Source of the DNA: Neostapfia colusana | Lineage: Eukaryota > Streptophyta > Magnoliopsida > Poales > Poaceae | Assembly: GCA_030760725.1 (NCBI GenBank) | Contig: JASWHV010000008.1 | Location: 54,163,671-54,227,670 of the forward strand | DNA: 64,000 bases | Reading direction: 5' to 3' | Shown: positions 47,064 to 60,600 of the stretch, in pieces | Position numbering within the stretch: position 1 is the first letter of the stretch | How the letters are laid out: every line of letters starts with the position of its first letter | Notes under the pieces: model-generated | Told to the model about the DNA's origin: nothing | Seen by the model: the letters and a program-made list of their open reading frames with translations, nothing else | Databases searched by the model: none | Translations under genes and position numbers: made by a program

Positions 47064-50021
47064 TGTGACGCACTCAATTCTGTGGAAAACCACGGAACCG
47101 AGAACTAATGCATATGTGTGCCCAGGATGTTCATCACACACACACACATACGTTCCACAAACTGAATTTAGATTATATATTACCACGAATAACAGAGTTT
47201 ATTACAATACCTCATGAGTCTTGGACTCATGCTCACAGCGGAAGTCTTTATTCTAAAGCGGAAGCAATTTAGCTAATGCGGAAACAAATCTAAGCAGAAG
47301 TGGCTCCATCTCTAATCCCTCCATAGACAAGGTTGAGAACAGATCACACGCCGTAATGCCCCACTCGGTCTTCATAGTTGGCTTCTCCCGCTGCTGATGA
47401 TGAAAGTAATAATGCAAGTTTGAGTACAATGATGTACTCAGCAAGTGCGGGAAAACACATGATATACAGCTCATAAACAAGGTAGGTATAAAAGGCTTAT
47501 TTGCAGAAAAGCAGATTTATAAAACCATGGTAAAACAGCAACTTAACTTTAGATGAATGCAATCCCAGCATGTATTAGATTACCAACATACCTCCATCAC
47601 TTTCCATGTTCCAACCTCATTCTTACTCACGAATACCTCCTCGTATTCGCTACCATCTCACGAATACCTTCACGTATTCGCTACCATCTTATCTCATAAA
47701 CAACTTTGTCTCACACCGAGACCAGTTTCGCTGCCATGACTCAACAGTCATGCAACCATCTTATCACCCGGACTCCACAGTCCCAACAACTAAACCATAA
47801 TCAAATCCATAACCAAGAACCTTCCCTATAACCATCCCAACTAATCATGGCAGTTTATCCAGGTGCTCGTGACCGTAAGCTCGGCTATCATGATAGTTTT
47901 AGACTCTACAGAGTGTGCACCTCTTTACCCACAAGTTTGTGATTTCGTCACCCGTCGGTGACTGCAGAACCTCCATTATACCAGTACACATCCGTCGGTG
48001 TATGGTCAAGAGATCACAAAATAGCCTTTACAAAGGGGTTACTAGATGTATGGACTCACTAAGGTTTCACCGGCAGGCTAGAATCTCCAATTCTTCCATC
48101 CAGGGGCCCCCTCTTGTGCCATGCAGTTCCTAGGGCAGTCCTCACTCGACTCCGATTCCCCGTGCCTTCCACAGTCCATAACACTCTAGCAACTTACCTA
48201 ATTACTCAGCTAAGCCGCACCCATACTTGGCCTTGTGGTGGCACTGTTATCCTGGCATGTGCATGCATGAACCGGTCCTTAGATCTACGGCAAGCAAAAC
48301 CGCCATCTCATGCTACCTCATTCACAAACCCAGGCTTGCCTAGATCTCCCTCTGATCCATGTTCATTAACATCATCAGTTTCTCATTATCTTATGAGTGC
48401 AGTTAGCTAGACACATCTATCTCGCTCCCCAATCCCATAGACCCAGCGGAGCATAAAGCAAAAACCATACCCGACTCATAAACTTCCCAGGCGACAAGGG
48501 TGGTTTAACCAATACTAGTAAACTCCTATAAAAAGGGTTTCCCATCATGTTTGACTCATCACACACATCTTTTTGCAAAACAAAATAGTTTTATCCAAAC
48601 ATAGGATCAATATGATCAAAGAGCACTTGCCTTGTTCTTGCGATTCCGTTTGTTCTTGATTCTCAAAACCTGGTTGCTGCAGTTCGTTGTAGACAGCTCC
48701 CTGAGCTTGTCCTGCTAGGTAGGATCACGTGCATACAGGATTCACAGCAATCAATATTTATGCATAAACCTTAAACTAGATGCGATGATGCATGTGCATG
48801 CTATCTCATGATTAGTTTTATTAGATGGATCTGTACGTGCTTTTGCATGGCCTGGTATGGACAGGGGTGTTCGAATCAAAGGTGGATGTGGCGATGATCT
48901 TGTCTTTAGATCAAACTGATCATCAAGTGATCTGCCCATGAGAAGGCTTCTGTTCGAAAGGAATTGAAGAACAGATGCAAAGAGATGAACACAATGATAT
49001 TGAAGTCCTACCTCACGTTCTTCGAGGTCCTCCTCAGACCACTCGGTTCTTCTTCAATGATCTCCCTTGTTGTGCTTCAGCGATGGTTTGCTCGGCGAGT
49101 TAGGGCTAGGGCTCTAAGTCGTCGGCTCAGGAGTCGAAAGAGAAGTTTGTGGTTTCGGCCAGAGGTTTTGGGTTCTATTTATAATCGGGAAGAGAAGAGT
49201 CCTAATCTGATTGTATCCCAAATAAGAGTCTTATTCAGATCTTTGTTGGATCCTAACGTCTTATCTTTAGTAACATCGTGGAATTTAGATCGGTTTCTGT
49301 TGCGTACCGGTATCTTTACGCGTAAAACCTGCTCCAGAACTCATTACCTCCGTGATGATGAGCTCCGGAAGCTCCACGTGTCTTCCGGGGCCTGGTATCT
49401 CCTCGTCCGCAGAGACGAGCTCCGGTTGTTCCGCGTGTCACGAGCGAGACCTCCCCCACCTTTGGAGGTGAGCTCCGCACACGCCACGTGTTGGTGCCTA
49501 TCTTCCCTCTCTTCCTTCCTCAGGAACATGCCCCAAGGTCGACACGTGTCCAGCAACGACAGACCTCCCAGAGATAAGCTCCGGTGGTGACACGTGTTCG
49601 ATAGATCCGGAATTCTCTGAGATGGGCTCCGAGATGAACACGTACCCCGCGTGACTGGTCCTCTGATTTCCGCGAGGACTAGCTCCGAGGATGACACGTG
49701 TCTTGCAGAATGCCTTTGCTTCCTCTGCAGAGGCTAGCTCTGTGGGCAACACGTGTCCCATAGGATCGGACCTCTCCCCCTTTGTGGCGACGAGCCCTGA
49801 ACCTGCCACGTAGCTCTTTCAGAGGCGGGCTTCTCTTCACTTCACCGGGACGAGCTCCGATCACGCCACGTGGCCCGCGGCCACGGTAAGTTGTCTTCGG
49901 CGCTCTCGGAGGGCTTTATTGGCTATTCTTTTGATAATTCTCCCTGTTCCTATTTCGCATTAAGATGTTTCCTCTTCATTGAACATGAACATATGTTGAC
50001 ACCCGAGGCGAGGGTGTCACA
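47064..50021 (-). repeat. 3' LTR of element D (2958 bp)
   Basis: On the plus strand it runs TGTGACGCACTC... to ...GAGGGTGTCACA. It is the reverse complement counterpart of C's LTR, with the G-box array at about 49370-49880, TATA (minus) near 49180 and the dyad module at about 47840-48270. The CGTAAGGT hairpin is eroded (about 49000). No gene. Confidence 0.92.
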
Positions 50022-50036
50022 AATCTACCCCCCTTA
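50022..50036 (-). other. Polypurine tract of element D
   Basis: On the minus strand this reads TTTAAGGGGGGTAGATT just before TGTGACACC, as in B. Confidence 0.8.
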
Positions 50037-50045
50037 AATTGAATC

Positions 50046-53000
50046 TCACCCTCGAGATTCGTTAGTAGGAAATAGATGGGGGAATTCCGCCTTGATATCC
50101 TCTTCACGCTCCCATGTGGCCTCAGCTTCGGTGTGATGGCTCCATTGTACCTTGCACCATCGAATCACCTTGTTTCGGGTGACCCTTTCCTTTACGTCCA
50201 AGATTCGGACAGGGTGTTCTGCATAAGTCAGGTCCTCTTGAAGTTCAAGCTCTCCCATTGACACTTGTTCCTCTGGTATTCTCAAGCACTTCTTGAGCTG
50301 GGATACATGAATCACGTCATGTACGTCGGAGAGGTGGTTTGGGAGTTCTAGTCGGTAGGCTACTTCTCCTCGTTTGTCCAAAATTTTAAATGGTCCGATG
50401 TAGCGAGGTGCTAGCTTGCCTTTGATGTTGAAACGTCGTTGGCCTCGGATAGGCGATACCTTAAGGTATACGAAGTCTCCCACTTCAAAGGTCAACTTCC
50501 TATGCCTATTGTCTGCATAGCCTTTCTGCCGTGACTGGGTAGCCTTTAAGTTCTCCCGTATCGTTTGGACCTGCTTTTCGGCTTCTTGTAGTACTTCGGG
50601 TCCAAACACCTAGTTCTCTCCAGTCTCGTTCCAGAATAGTGGCGTTCTACACCGTCTACCATATAAGGCTTCGAAAGGCGACATCTTTAAGCTAGCTTGA
50701 TAGCTGTTGTTATAGGAGAACTCGGCATACGGTAAACTCCTATCCCAACTACGCCCACGTTTCAAGGCGCACGCTCTCAACATGTCCTCCAAAATTTGGT
50801 TCGTCCTTTTGGTTTGTCCATCTGTTTGTGGGTGGTAGGCAGAGCTAAAATCCAGTCGTGTACCCATGGTTTTCTGCAGCTTCCTCCAGAATCTAGAGGT
50901 AAACTGAGAACCTCGATCTGAGACTATCCTCTTTGGAACTCCGTGACGGCACACGATCTGCTCCATGTACAACTCTGCCAATTGTGCAACGTTATAACTG
51001 GTCTTTACCGGAAGAAAATGGGCAGTTTTCGTCAATCGGTCCACAATGACCCAGATGGAGTCGTATCCTGACCGAGTACGTGGTAATCCGACGATGAAGT
51101 CCATACTGATGTACTCCCATTTCCATTCGGATATCTTCAAAGGTTGCAATAATTCAGCGGGTTTTTGATGTTCGGCCTTTACCCGTTGGCATGTGTCGCA
51201 TAGGGCAACGTATTCGGCTATATCCCTCTTCATACCATCCCACCAATAACAAGTTTTCAAGTCCTTGTACATTTTGGTGCTTCCTGGATGTATGGAATAG
51301 GGTGAATCATGTGCCTCCTTCAATATCATGTCGCGGAGGTGTCTTATGTTCGGCACACAAATCCTTTTTCCTAGCCAAAGCGTTCCCTTTTCATCCTCCT
51401 TGAAATCCTTCTCTATTCCTTGTCAGATTCTTTCCTTGATATCCTTGATCTCCTCGTCCGTTGCTTGGCCCTCTCTTATTTCTTGCTCTAATGGGGAGTG
51501 GATCTCCATTATCTCCACGTTATTCAAGAATCTGAGGTGTAACCGTTCGAACTCCTTCCGTAGTTCAGGTGGTAGCTCCCGAACCGTGAGTTGGTGACAT
51601 GCTCCCTTTCGGCTCAATGCATCCGCTACTACATTGGCCCTCCCGGGGTGGTAGTTGATTCCCACATCATAATCCTTGATGAGTTCTAACCATCGACGTT
51701 GCCTCAAATTCAAGTCCGTTTGTGTAAATATGTACTTGAGGCTTTTATGATCCGTATAGATCTCACATCGATGTCCAAGGATATAATGTCTCCAAATTTT
51801 CAATGCATGCACCACTGCTGCTAGCTCCAAGTCGTGCGTAGGATAGTTAAGCTCGTGCTTCTTTAATTGTCGTGAGGCATAGGCTACCACTTGTCCTTCC
51901 TGCATGAGTACACATCCGAGCCCTTGTCTGGATGCGTCACAATATATGTCAAAGCTCTTGCTTACGTCTGGCAATACCAGAACTGGTGCTGTGGTTAGCC
52001 TTTTCTTGAGTTCCTCAAAACTTTCTTGGCAGGCTTGTGTCCATTGAAAGATTTTTCCCTTCATTAGCAACTCCGTCATAGGTTTTGCTATCTTAGAGAA
52101 GTCTTTAATGAAGCGCCGATAGTATCCTGCCATCCCAAGGAAACTCCGAATATCCCTCACGCTCTTCGGTTGGTCCCACTTCAGAACATCTCTCACCTTT
52201 CCCGGATCAACCGATACCCCTTCCTTGGAGATAATATGGCCTAGGAAAGATATTTCCTTTAGCCAAAATTGACACTTGTTGAGCTTGGCATACAATTGAT
52301 GCTCACGCAACTTCTACAAGGTCAACCTCAGATGTTCTTCATGCTCCTCTTCACTTTTTGAATACACTATAATGTCGTCGATGAAAACCACGACGAACTT
52401 GTCCAAGTACTCCATGAAAACCTTGTTCATAAGGTACATGAAGTATGCGGGTGCATTCGTCAATCCAAAAGACATAACGGTATATTCATATGAACCATAC
52501 CGTGTCCGAAAGGCTGTTTTAGGTATATCAGTGGGCTTAATCTTCAGCTGGAAGTATCCCGACCGAAGATCAATCTTGGAGAATACTCGGGCTCCTTTCA
52601 TTTGATCGAACAGGTCCTCAATACAGGGCAGAGGGTATTTATTCTTGATTGTCAACTCGTTGAGAGACCTGTAGTCCACGCACATTCTTTGGGTTCCATT
52701 CTTCTTGTCCACGAAGAGTACCAGAGCTCCCCATGGTGACGAGCTTGAACGGATAAAACCCTTCTCCAACTATTCTTGAATTTGCTTCTTGAGTTCAACT
52801 AGCTCGTTGACGGGCATCCTATATGGTCTTTTAGCTATAGGTGCAGTTCCGGGTACCAAATCTATGGCAAACTCGATGTCCCGATCAGGTGGCATTCCTG
52901 GAAGCTCCTTCGGGAACTCGTCCAAAAATTCCTGAACCACTGGAATGTTGTCCAATGTTGTTCCTTCGACGTGGTTCAAATTTGCCCGTTCGGTTGTTTG

Positions 53001-53613
53001 CTGGGCTGACTCAAACTCGACACGAATACCGTGTTCGTTTGTCAACTGCACGCTCCTTTCAGCACATTGGATTACTCCATTGTGCTTGCTTAACCAATCC
53101 ATTCCGAGTATGATGTCAATCCCGTGGGAGTCCAAGACAATAAGGTTGGCAAGGAAGTCTACCCCCCTTATTTTAAGGCTTACTCTAGGACATACTATAT
53201 TAGTCCTCATTTCTCCTCCGGGAAAATTAACTAACATAGCACATTCTAAGTGGGATACGGGTAGATGATGTTTGGCAACATATTTGGATGATATGAAGGA
53301 ATGCGATGCTCCGGAATCAAATAAGATGGTGGCTGGGTTGGAGTTGGCAAGGAACATACCAATTGCGACGTCCTCAGCCTGTTGTGCTTCCTCAGCAGTG
53401 ACATGGTTTACGTGGCCACGAGCATAGTTCTGCGGTCCATGTTTCCCTTGGTTGTCCCCTCCGTTTGGTTGCTGGTTCTGCTTGGGCACGTTACCTTGCT
53501 GTCCAGTGCCTCTCCTCGGGCACTGGTTAGCGAAGTGGCCTACTTCCCCGCATGCAAAGCATGCCCTGTTGCCTACGGCAGCAGGTACGTTGGGGCGGGG
53601 GTTTTGAACAGGG
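50046..53613 (-). pseudogene. gag (3' part)-pol of element D: one frame, point stops only
   Basis: From the nucleocapsid knuckle (CFACGEVGHFANQC, about 53565) through protease (LFDSGASHSFIS), RT (FVVVFIDDIIVYS near 52375), RNase H (YCDASRQGLG; TDHKSLKYIF), integrase (HHCC finger; MDFIVGLP; SDRGSQF; YHPQTDGQT) to the chromodomain-like end (WSHHTEAEATWERE), everything is in one frame with no indel. It is stopped by TAG 52770-52772, TAG 52314-52316 (before the TTG at 52311), TGA 51423-51425, TAG about 50610-50612 and TGA 50046-50048, which ends it a few codons early. The positions read CAG or CGA in relatives, so all are C to T on the sense strand. It is the best-preserved pol of G2. It is cut at 53613 by E. 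Confidence 0.93.
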
Positions 53614-56600
53614 TAACACGACCCCAAGGTCCTGTCGAGCCAGGATCACGCTGAGGGGTGCTGCGTTGCACAGCACCGTATAACACACGTCAAAGGTACA
53701 AAGCGGAAGCAGAAATTTTATTACATAAACAGGTTTATGAACTTGTTTACATCAAAATAAGTTTAGTCTAAACTCGCGGGCGTAGACTAAGCATCAAGTG
53801 CACGTTCAGCCCTTGAACGTGTCCTTGCTAGCACACACGCACACTAACTCTGCGGCGTGCACGACTCCCACTCGACGGGGTTCCCCTCCTGGGGTTCCGT
53901 CTCCTCTTCGGTAGTCCCTTCCTCATAGAACCCTGCAAAAGCTTCAAACACAAGCAGTGAGCACGAAGGCTCAGCAAGTCTGACCCGTCTCACCTAAACA
54001 TGGAACTTCTACATGAGGGTAATGGGTTACATGAGGTAAAAATCCGTTGCAAGGACTCGCCTAATTAGTATAACCTTACTTTCAAGTTTTAGCAGCAGGT
54101 TGTGGAGAATCTTACGCTAAGGCACATGAGAGAGCCGCAATCAAACAAGAAACGCATTTCTCTCATGTACTTTGCCCAAAGTTGAAAAGAACTTTAGTTA
54201 GCTCTAAGCTACAGCATATCATTAACAATCAATGTCCATCTTTCAATCAGCAACATTTTAACATGTGACTAGCCTGTTCTTTCTACGTCACGGTACAGTG
54301 AACAAGTGGTACTCACTGACCGCGAGGGATGGTGATTATAATCGATTTACACCTGCAGGGTTACCCGAACAACCCGTCACGTACGCCCGTACTCGATGTT
54401 GCCTACAAAAACCATCACGGACGCCGTACGCGACTACCTTTCACCCGTTAGCCAAATGTTGAACCGGTCCAATCGTCCCGAGCAAGAGGTCTCTGCACGC
54501 GCATCTCAGTGCCGCCAGCCGATTTACACCTCGAGCTCTCAACCTACCCTCTGAACGACCAGCTATGCCTCAACACCCAGCTACCCGAGTTACATCAGTT
54601 TCCCGGTTCCCATATAGCCGGTAGGTCTTCGGTACTGTTCTAGCTTGTTCAACAGGCCTGCACACGGCTCGGTCCTCAATCGACACAAGCGGAGCTACAG
54701 CACACAGGCCCCAGAGTCCTGCTGCCCTTACTCTCCGCTTGGTCTCATTTTCTTGCCATGTATTTCATGTGCTAACACTACCCGAGTCGAGTTCCTCTAG
54801 CCTATGCTCGCGATAGTTCCAACTACTCGACTTGTACCGAATCCTACACTATCTTAGCATTGCAGTAACTAACGGGGTTTGAAATCCTAAAACCAACCCA
54901 AGGTTTTCTTGGCTATGCAATTGGGTTTTCAAACAAGACTCTAATGCAAAGAATAAAGTAATCAAGTATGTGCTCAAAACAATAAAAAATTGTAAAAGGG
55001 TTAATGCAAACCAGAGCTTGCCTTGCTGCTCTTGGTCGTAGGCTAGCTGTTCCTCCGGAGTAACGAAGTCTAGGACTTCGGGTTCCTCCTCGACCTTAGC
55101 GACTACATGATAAGAGCAATATATGTATCAATTTAAATGCATTTATATTAACTTTGAAGTTGTGAAGTCTATGACCCTTGCTAGACAGACCTAATGACTG
55201 TGAAACTTTTACTGTGGCTTGGTTACAACCTAAACAGAGACTTGGTCAAGTTTTAGTTGCAGAAAAGCTCATTTGAGCCCTCCACAATTAATTATGTCCT
55301 TGACCTTAATTGGAACTCTTAGGGTGTTCTAGGAATTTTCATGAAACAAACTATGACTTTCTGAAAACTAGATTTTCAGAGGGTTCTAATGGAGTTGGTC
55401 TCACTTAATTTGAAGGTTCCTAGCTAAAGTTATGAGCTAAACAATTTCAGAGAAAATTCTGAAAATGTTTCTGAACATTTTCTATTTTCTCAGGAACAGT
55501 TTCACTAATCACACCATTAGGTGGATCAAATGAGCTCCAATGGATCTGAAATTTTTATGGTAGTTCAGGGATATTTTGGTGAACATCCCAGCAAAATTTC
55601 AGGATTTTCCTCCAAAGGATTCTCCAGTTAGAATTCCTAACAGTTTAAATTTTGAGGAATTAATTCTGGAAATTAAGGGTTTTCATGAAGTGAAACTTGA
55701 TTTGCTGGAAAGTACTCGGAGAGCTGAATCCAGAAAAATTTGGTTCACTCAATTTGGAGCTTTCTAGCCAAAGTTATGAGGATTTGAAGTTTGAAGGAAA
55801 TCTGAAAATCGGGGAAAAGTTTAAACTCGCGCATGGGCCCAGGGGACACGCGTCGCACGCCGAGGCGACAGCACACCGCGGCCCACAATGATTTTGCGCG
55901 CCAGCACCCCCGATCCCGGCCGCAGCCGGATCCCGATTCAAAATATCTCCCGCTGACAGCTGGGGTCCATCCCTTCTTCAACCTCGCGACGCCCGCGCTC
56001 TGCCGTCGAGGGACCTCGCCGGAGAGCTCGCCGCCGGCCTCTGTACAGCTCCAAACTTCTCGATTCTGGCCGCCCCTGCCTACTTTTACTCGGGAAACAG
56101 GATTCTAGGGTCAGCTGCTCATGACAATGGCTGGAGCATGGTCGGCGATGAGCCGCCACCTCGGAACGACTTCGGCCATGTCGGCTGACTTCTCTAGCAC
56201 CTCAGCTACTTGAGAAACCGGTCGGGAAGCATCAGTGGACCTCAGAGAAGGTCGACATGAGCTCGAGACAGCTCGGGGAAGGCCCGAAATAGGTCCTCAC
56301 CGTGCGCCCGATGCTGCCCGTTCATTCCGCCATTGGTAGACCTCGAATTACGCCGGGTACAGAGGTTCTCCGGCCAAGAGTTGTGAAGGCAACTTGTGCG
56401 TTACCGTGTCTAGCTTGTGTGAGAGCGGATTGAGGCCCTCTAATCCTTTCTAGAGCACGAATTTGACAGAACCGCACCCGAAGGTCGTTCTGCACACAGA
56501 AAGGGGAAAAATGGAAATTCGCCGCCGGTGAGCAACCACTCGAGCTGTGGCTCGGAGGTGAGCAGCACCGGTCACCTGCGCGTCCAAGGGTGCCTTGGCT

Positions 56601-57651
56601 CGGGCGTGACAACGCCCTGGTTGGGCTGTCCACGAGAGCCCGAGGTGCGGCGGTTCTATGTCCCGAATTTGATCTTTCGGCACAGCTGATATCAATCGGT
56701 TCCAACTGAATTCTAGCAGCGGGGAGGACGGAGGAAGGTCTCTAGTATCTTGCCGTGGCTCTGGAGGGGACGGAGGAAGCTGTGATCGGCGCTCTCCGAT
56801 CGACTCCGGGCTGCGGAAATTGTTTGCCGGCGCTGAGTTCTTGCGGGGAGAACTGGGTGAGGCTCGGCCGAGGAGGGGGGCAGGCGCCTTAAGAAGGCTC
56901 TGCACCGCCTCACGCCCGCGCGTGGGCAAGCAGCTGCTGGCGCGGCGGCTTCCCTCGGTGGCGATCACCGCTGCGGCTCGGCGACCCGAGTGAGAAAAGT
57001 CTCAGTCGGTTTGATCTGAGCAGTGGCTGACATGTGGGTCCCACTTCCAGTTTTAACCTCTGAAATTTACTCCTAATCACTGTTGTAAACAGTGAACCCC
57101 ATACTACCCTTGGCAATTCAAATTATTCACCCATGAGCCATTTGAATTGATCAAAGTTCAAATGAGGTTTGGTTTGAATGAATTTCAGCACAAGTTCAGT
57201 TTGAAATTCAAATAAAGTTTGAATTTCTCCCACTTAGCTCATGTCAAGATCAACTCCGAATGGAGTGAAAATTGGAGTGTGGGCTCACAAAAATGTGCTG
57301 AGTAAGAATATGCCTCCCACTTTTAAATTCATGGGATAAAAACAGTTTGAATTTGAATATGGTTTCAAACTGCCCTCTTCCTAACTATACCCAAAATGAC
57401 CTCAAAAAGGTTTTGAATTTGGGTGAAACTTGGCATGGACATCCTTAGTAAAGTGTAGGAGTTTTCATATGTCCAGCCCATCTATATCACATGTGGGAAA
57501 TACCACTTTTGCAATGTGTGAGTTTGTTCTCTAATGAGCATGTTGATAATTTTTACTTGCTCTTCATTTGTGTTCATCATCCTTCCTCAAATGAGGTGTG
57601 TGGTGTGGTGATGAACACTGCAAATGTGTGTCAAAAACTGAGGCCCTTACA
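53614..57651 (-). repeat. 3' LTR of element E (4038 bp)
   Basis: Minus strand TGTAAGGGCC at 57651 to ...GTCGTGTTA at 53614, the last bases TTA where A has TCA. It is about 350 bp longer than A's LTR; most of the difference is a block at about 54284-54626 absent from A. The region 53614-57651 shows no credible gene. Confidence 0.92.
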
Positions 57652-57665
57652 TTCTTCCCCCCTTA
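57652..57665 (-). other. Polypurine tract of element E
   Basis: On the minus strand this reads TAAGGGGGGAAGAA directly before TGTAAGGG and overlaps the position of the pol stop codon. Confidence 0.83.
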
Positions 57666-60600
57666 AAAGAATCTCGTCCCGAGATTATAAGGTGAAAATG
57701 AGAGAGAGGACGGTGGAAAATTACCGGATATGCGACGTGAAAAAGTCGGGGTAGTTAGTGCGAAGTAACTCTTCGCTCTCCCATGTCGCTTCGTCCATGA
57801 AGTGATTACTCCATAGAACCTTGTAGAACCACAACGTACGGTTGCGTGTGGTTCGGGCCTTTTCATCAATAATCTACACCGGTTCCTCCCGATAGGTGAG
57901 ATCCGGTTGCAGTTCTTCAATGTCTTCCAGCTGAACGGTAGTTGATAGCTTGAGACACTTCCTCAGCTGGGAAACGTGAAAGACGTCGTGCACACCGGAA
58001 AGTGCTTCTGGTAACTTCAGCCGGTATGCCACTGATCCACATCTCTCGGTAATCTGAAATGGACCGATGAATCGGGGTGCCAACTTTCCTCTCACCCCAA
58101 ATCTGTTTACGCCCTTCATTGGAGACACCCGTAGGTATACGTGATCTCCAACTTCGAATTGTAATGGGCGCCTTCTCCGGTCCGCATACTGCTTCTGACG
58201 GGATTGAGCGGCTTTTAGGTTCGCTTGAATTAGTCGAACCTTTTCTTCCGCGTTGTTGACAAGGTCAATCCCGAAGGTAACCCTTTCGCCAGATTCACAC
58301 CAATTCAGTGATGTGCGGCATTTCCGCCCGTATAGCGCCTCGTAAGGTGCCATCTTGATGCTGTCTTGGTACCCATTATTGTACGAGAACTCGGCTAACG
58401 GCAAGTGATCATCCCAATTCTTGCCGTGGTCGATAGCGCAAGCTCGTAGCATGTCTTCTAGAATCTGATTTACCCGCTCCGTTTGCCCATCCGTCTGCGG
58501 GTGGTAGGCTGAACTACGGATCAGCTTCGTCCCCAAGGCAGCGTGCAGCTGCTCCCAAAAACGGGACACAAATAAAGTGCCCCGATCCGAAATGATAGTA
58601 CGGGGCACGCCGTACAAGCATAGGATCCGTGAGATGTACAGTTCAGCGTAATTCTTGGCGTTGTAGTTGGTGTTGACCGGGATGAAATGGGCAACTTTGG
58701 TGAGCCGATCGACGATCACCCACACAGAATCATGTTTCTGCAAGGTGGTGGGTAAACCGACGATGAAGTCCATGCTCACATCCTCCCACTTCCAGGCAGG
58801 AATGCCCAGTGGTTGCAACAGTCCCGGTTTCCGCATGTGGTCTGCCTTCACCCTTCGACATGTATCACACTCGGACACGTATTTTGCAGTCTCACGCTTC
58901 ATCCGTGTCCACCAAAACTTGCTTCTGAGTTCTTGATACATTTTGTTGCTGCCAGGGTGAATAGAAAACTTTGATAAGTGAGCCTCATCAAAGATTTTCT
59001 TCCGTAACTCCGGGTTTCGGGGTACGACGATCCGGTCCTTGAACCATAGGACGCCGTCTCCGTCCTTCCGGAAACATTTCAACTCCCCACTGTCTACACG
59101 TCTCCGTAAATGTGGCATGCCCTTGTCATTCTTCTGGGCTGCCGCTATCTCTTCACGGATGGTGGGGATCAAAGCTAGGTTGTAGAGAGCTCCGTGTGGA
59201 ATCACATGTAGTGGTGGTTCGCTCTCTTCCAACGGTGTGATGGTCAGATTATTGACGTGTGACTTGCGGCTCAGTGCATCTGCCACTACGTTTGCCTTGC
59301 CCGGATGATAATGGATCTCTATCTCGTAATCCTTTATCAGTTCTAACCATCTTCGTTGCCTCATGTTCAGCTCTTTCTGAGTGAATATGTACTTGAGGCT
59401 TTTGTGGTCGGTATATAAATGTACGAGGTTACCGAGTAGGTAGTGCCTCCACATTTTGAGTGCGAGTACCACGGCAGCGAGCTCCAAATCGTGAGTTGGA
59501 TAATTTTGCTCATGGTTTCTAAGCTGCCGTGACCCATACGCGACCACTCTTCGGTCTTGCATCAGCACACATCCGAGCCCAATGCCGGATGCATCGCAGT
59601 ACACATCGAACGGTTTTGTTGTGTCTGGCTGCGCCAAACCGGTGCTGATGTCAGGTGCTTGACTAAAGCCTTGAATGCTGCTTCACATGCTGGACTCCAA
59701 ACATATTTGGTAGCCTTCTTCAGCAGCTCTGTCATTGGCTTGGCAATCTTCGAGAAGTTCGGAATGAACCTCCGATAATATACCGCGAGTCCGAGGAAAC
59801 TCCGTACCTCGTGAACAGTTCTCGGGGATTTCCAATTCAGCACTTGAGTGATCTTGCTCGGGTCCACAGCGATACCCTCCGCTGAGATGATATGCCCAAG
59901 GAAAGGCACTTGCGATATCCAAAACTCGCATTTGCTGAATTTTGCGTATAACTTGTGATCCCACAGCCGTTGTAAGACTATACGCAGATGTTTCTTGTGA
60001 TCTTCCTCCGACTTGGAATATACCAGGATGTCGTCAATGAAGACCACGACAAATTTGTCCAGCTCCGGCATGAATACCGAGTTCATCAAGTACATGAAGT
60101 GAGCTGGAGCATTGGTGAGGCCGAAGGACATGACCAGGTACTCATAAAGTCCGTACCTCGTCGAGAAAGCCGTCTTCGGAATGTCCTCAGCCCTTATCTT
60201 AATCTGATGGTACCCGGATCTTAAATCCATCTTGGAAAAGATCTTTGCTTCGACCAACTGATCAAACAACATGTCGATCCGTGGCAACGGGTACCTGTTC
60301 TTGATGGTTACGGCATTTAATGGATGATAGTCCACGCAAAGCCGCAACGTCTCATCCTTCTTCTTGACAAATAATGCCGAACAGCCCCATGGCGAGGAGC
60401 TCGGCCTAATAAAACCCTTCTCCAGAAGGCCCGTGAGCTGAGTCTTCAGTTCAGCCAACTCCTTGGGCGCCATCTTGTACGGCCTTCGGGATATCGGCAT
60501 GGTTCCCGGTGCGAGTTCAATCTTGAACTCCACCTCTCTATCAGGCGGCATCCCCGGCAAATCGTCCGGGAATACATCAGGGAACTCTCGGACCACTGGA

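Larger units (their letters stand above)
47064..53613 (-). mobile_element. Element D: G2 gypsy element, 3' part, inserted in C and cut by E
   Basis: Minus strand: 3' LTR 47064-50021, pol and part of gag 50046-53613. The gag N-terminus, leader and 5' LTR lie beyond element E, off-window. It is inserted inverted in the 3' LTR of C, a member of its own family. Confidence 0.92.

Noticed and set aside
53582..53627. Possible fusion protein starting in E's LTR and reading into D's gag
   Set aside because: It is only an accidental open frame across the insertion junction from a TTG; no ATG or promoter supports it.
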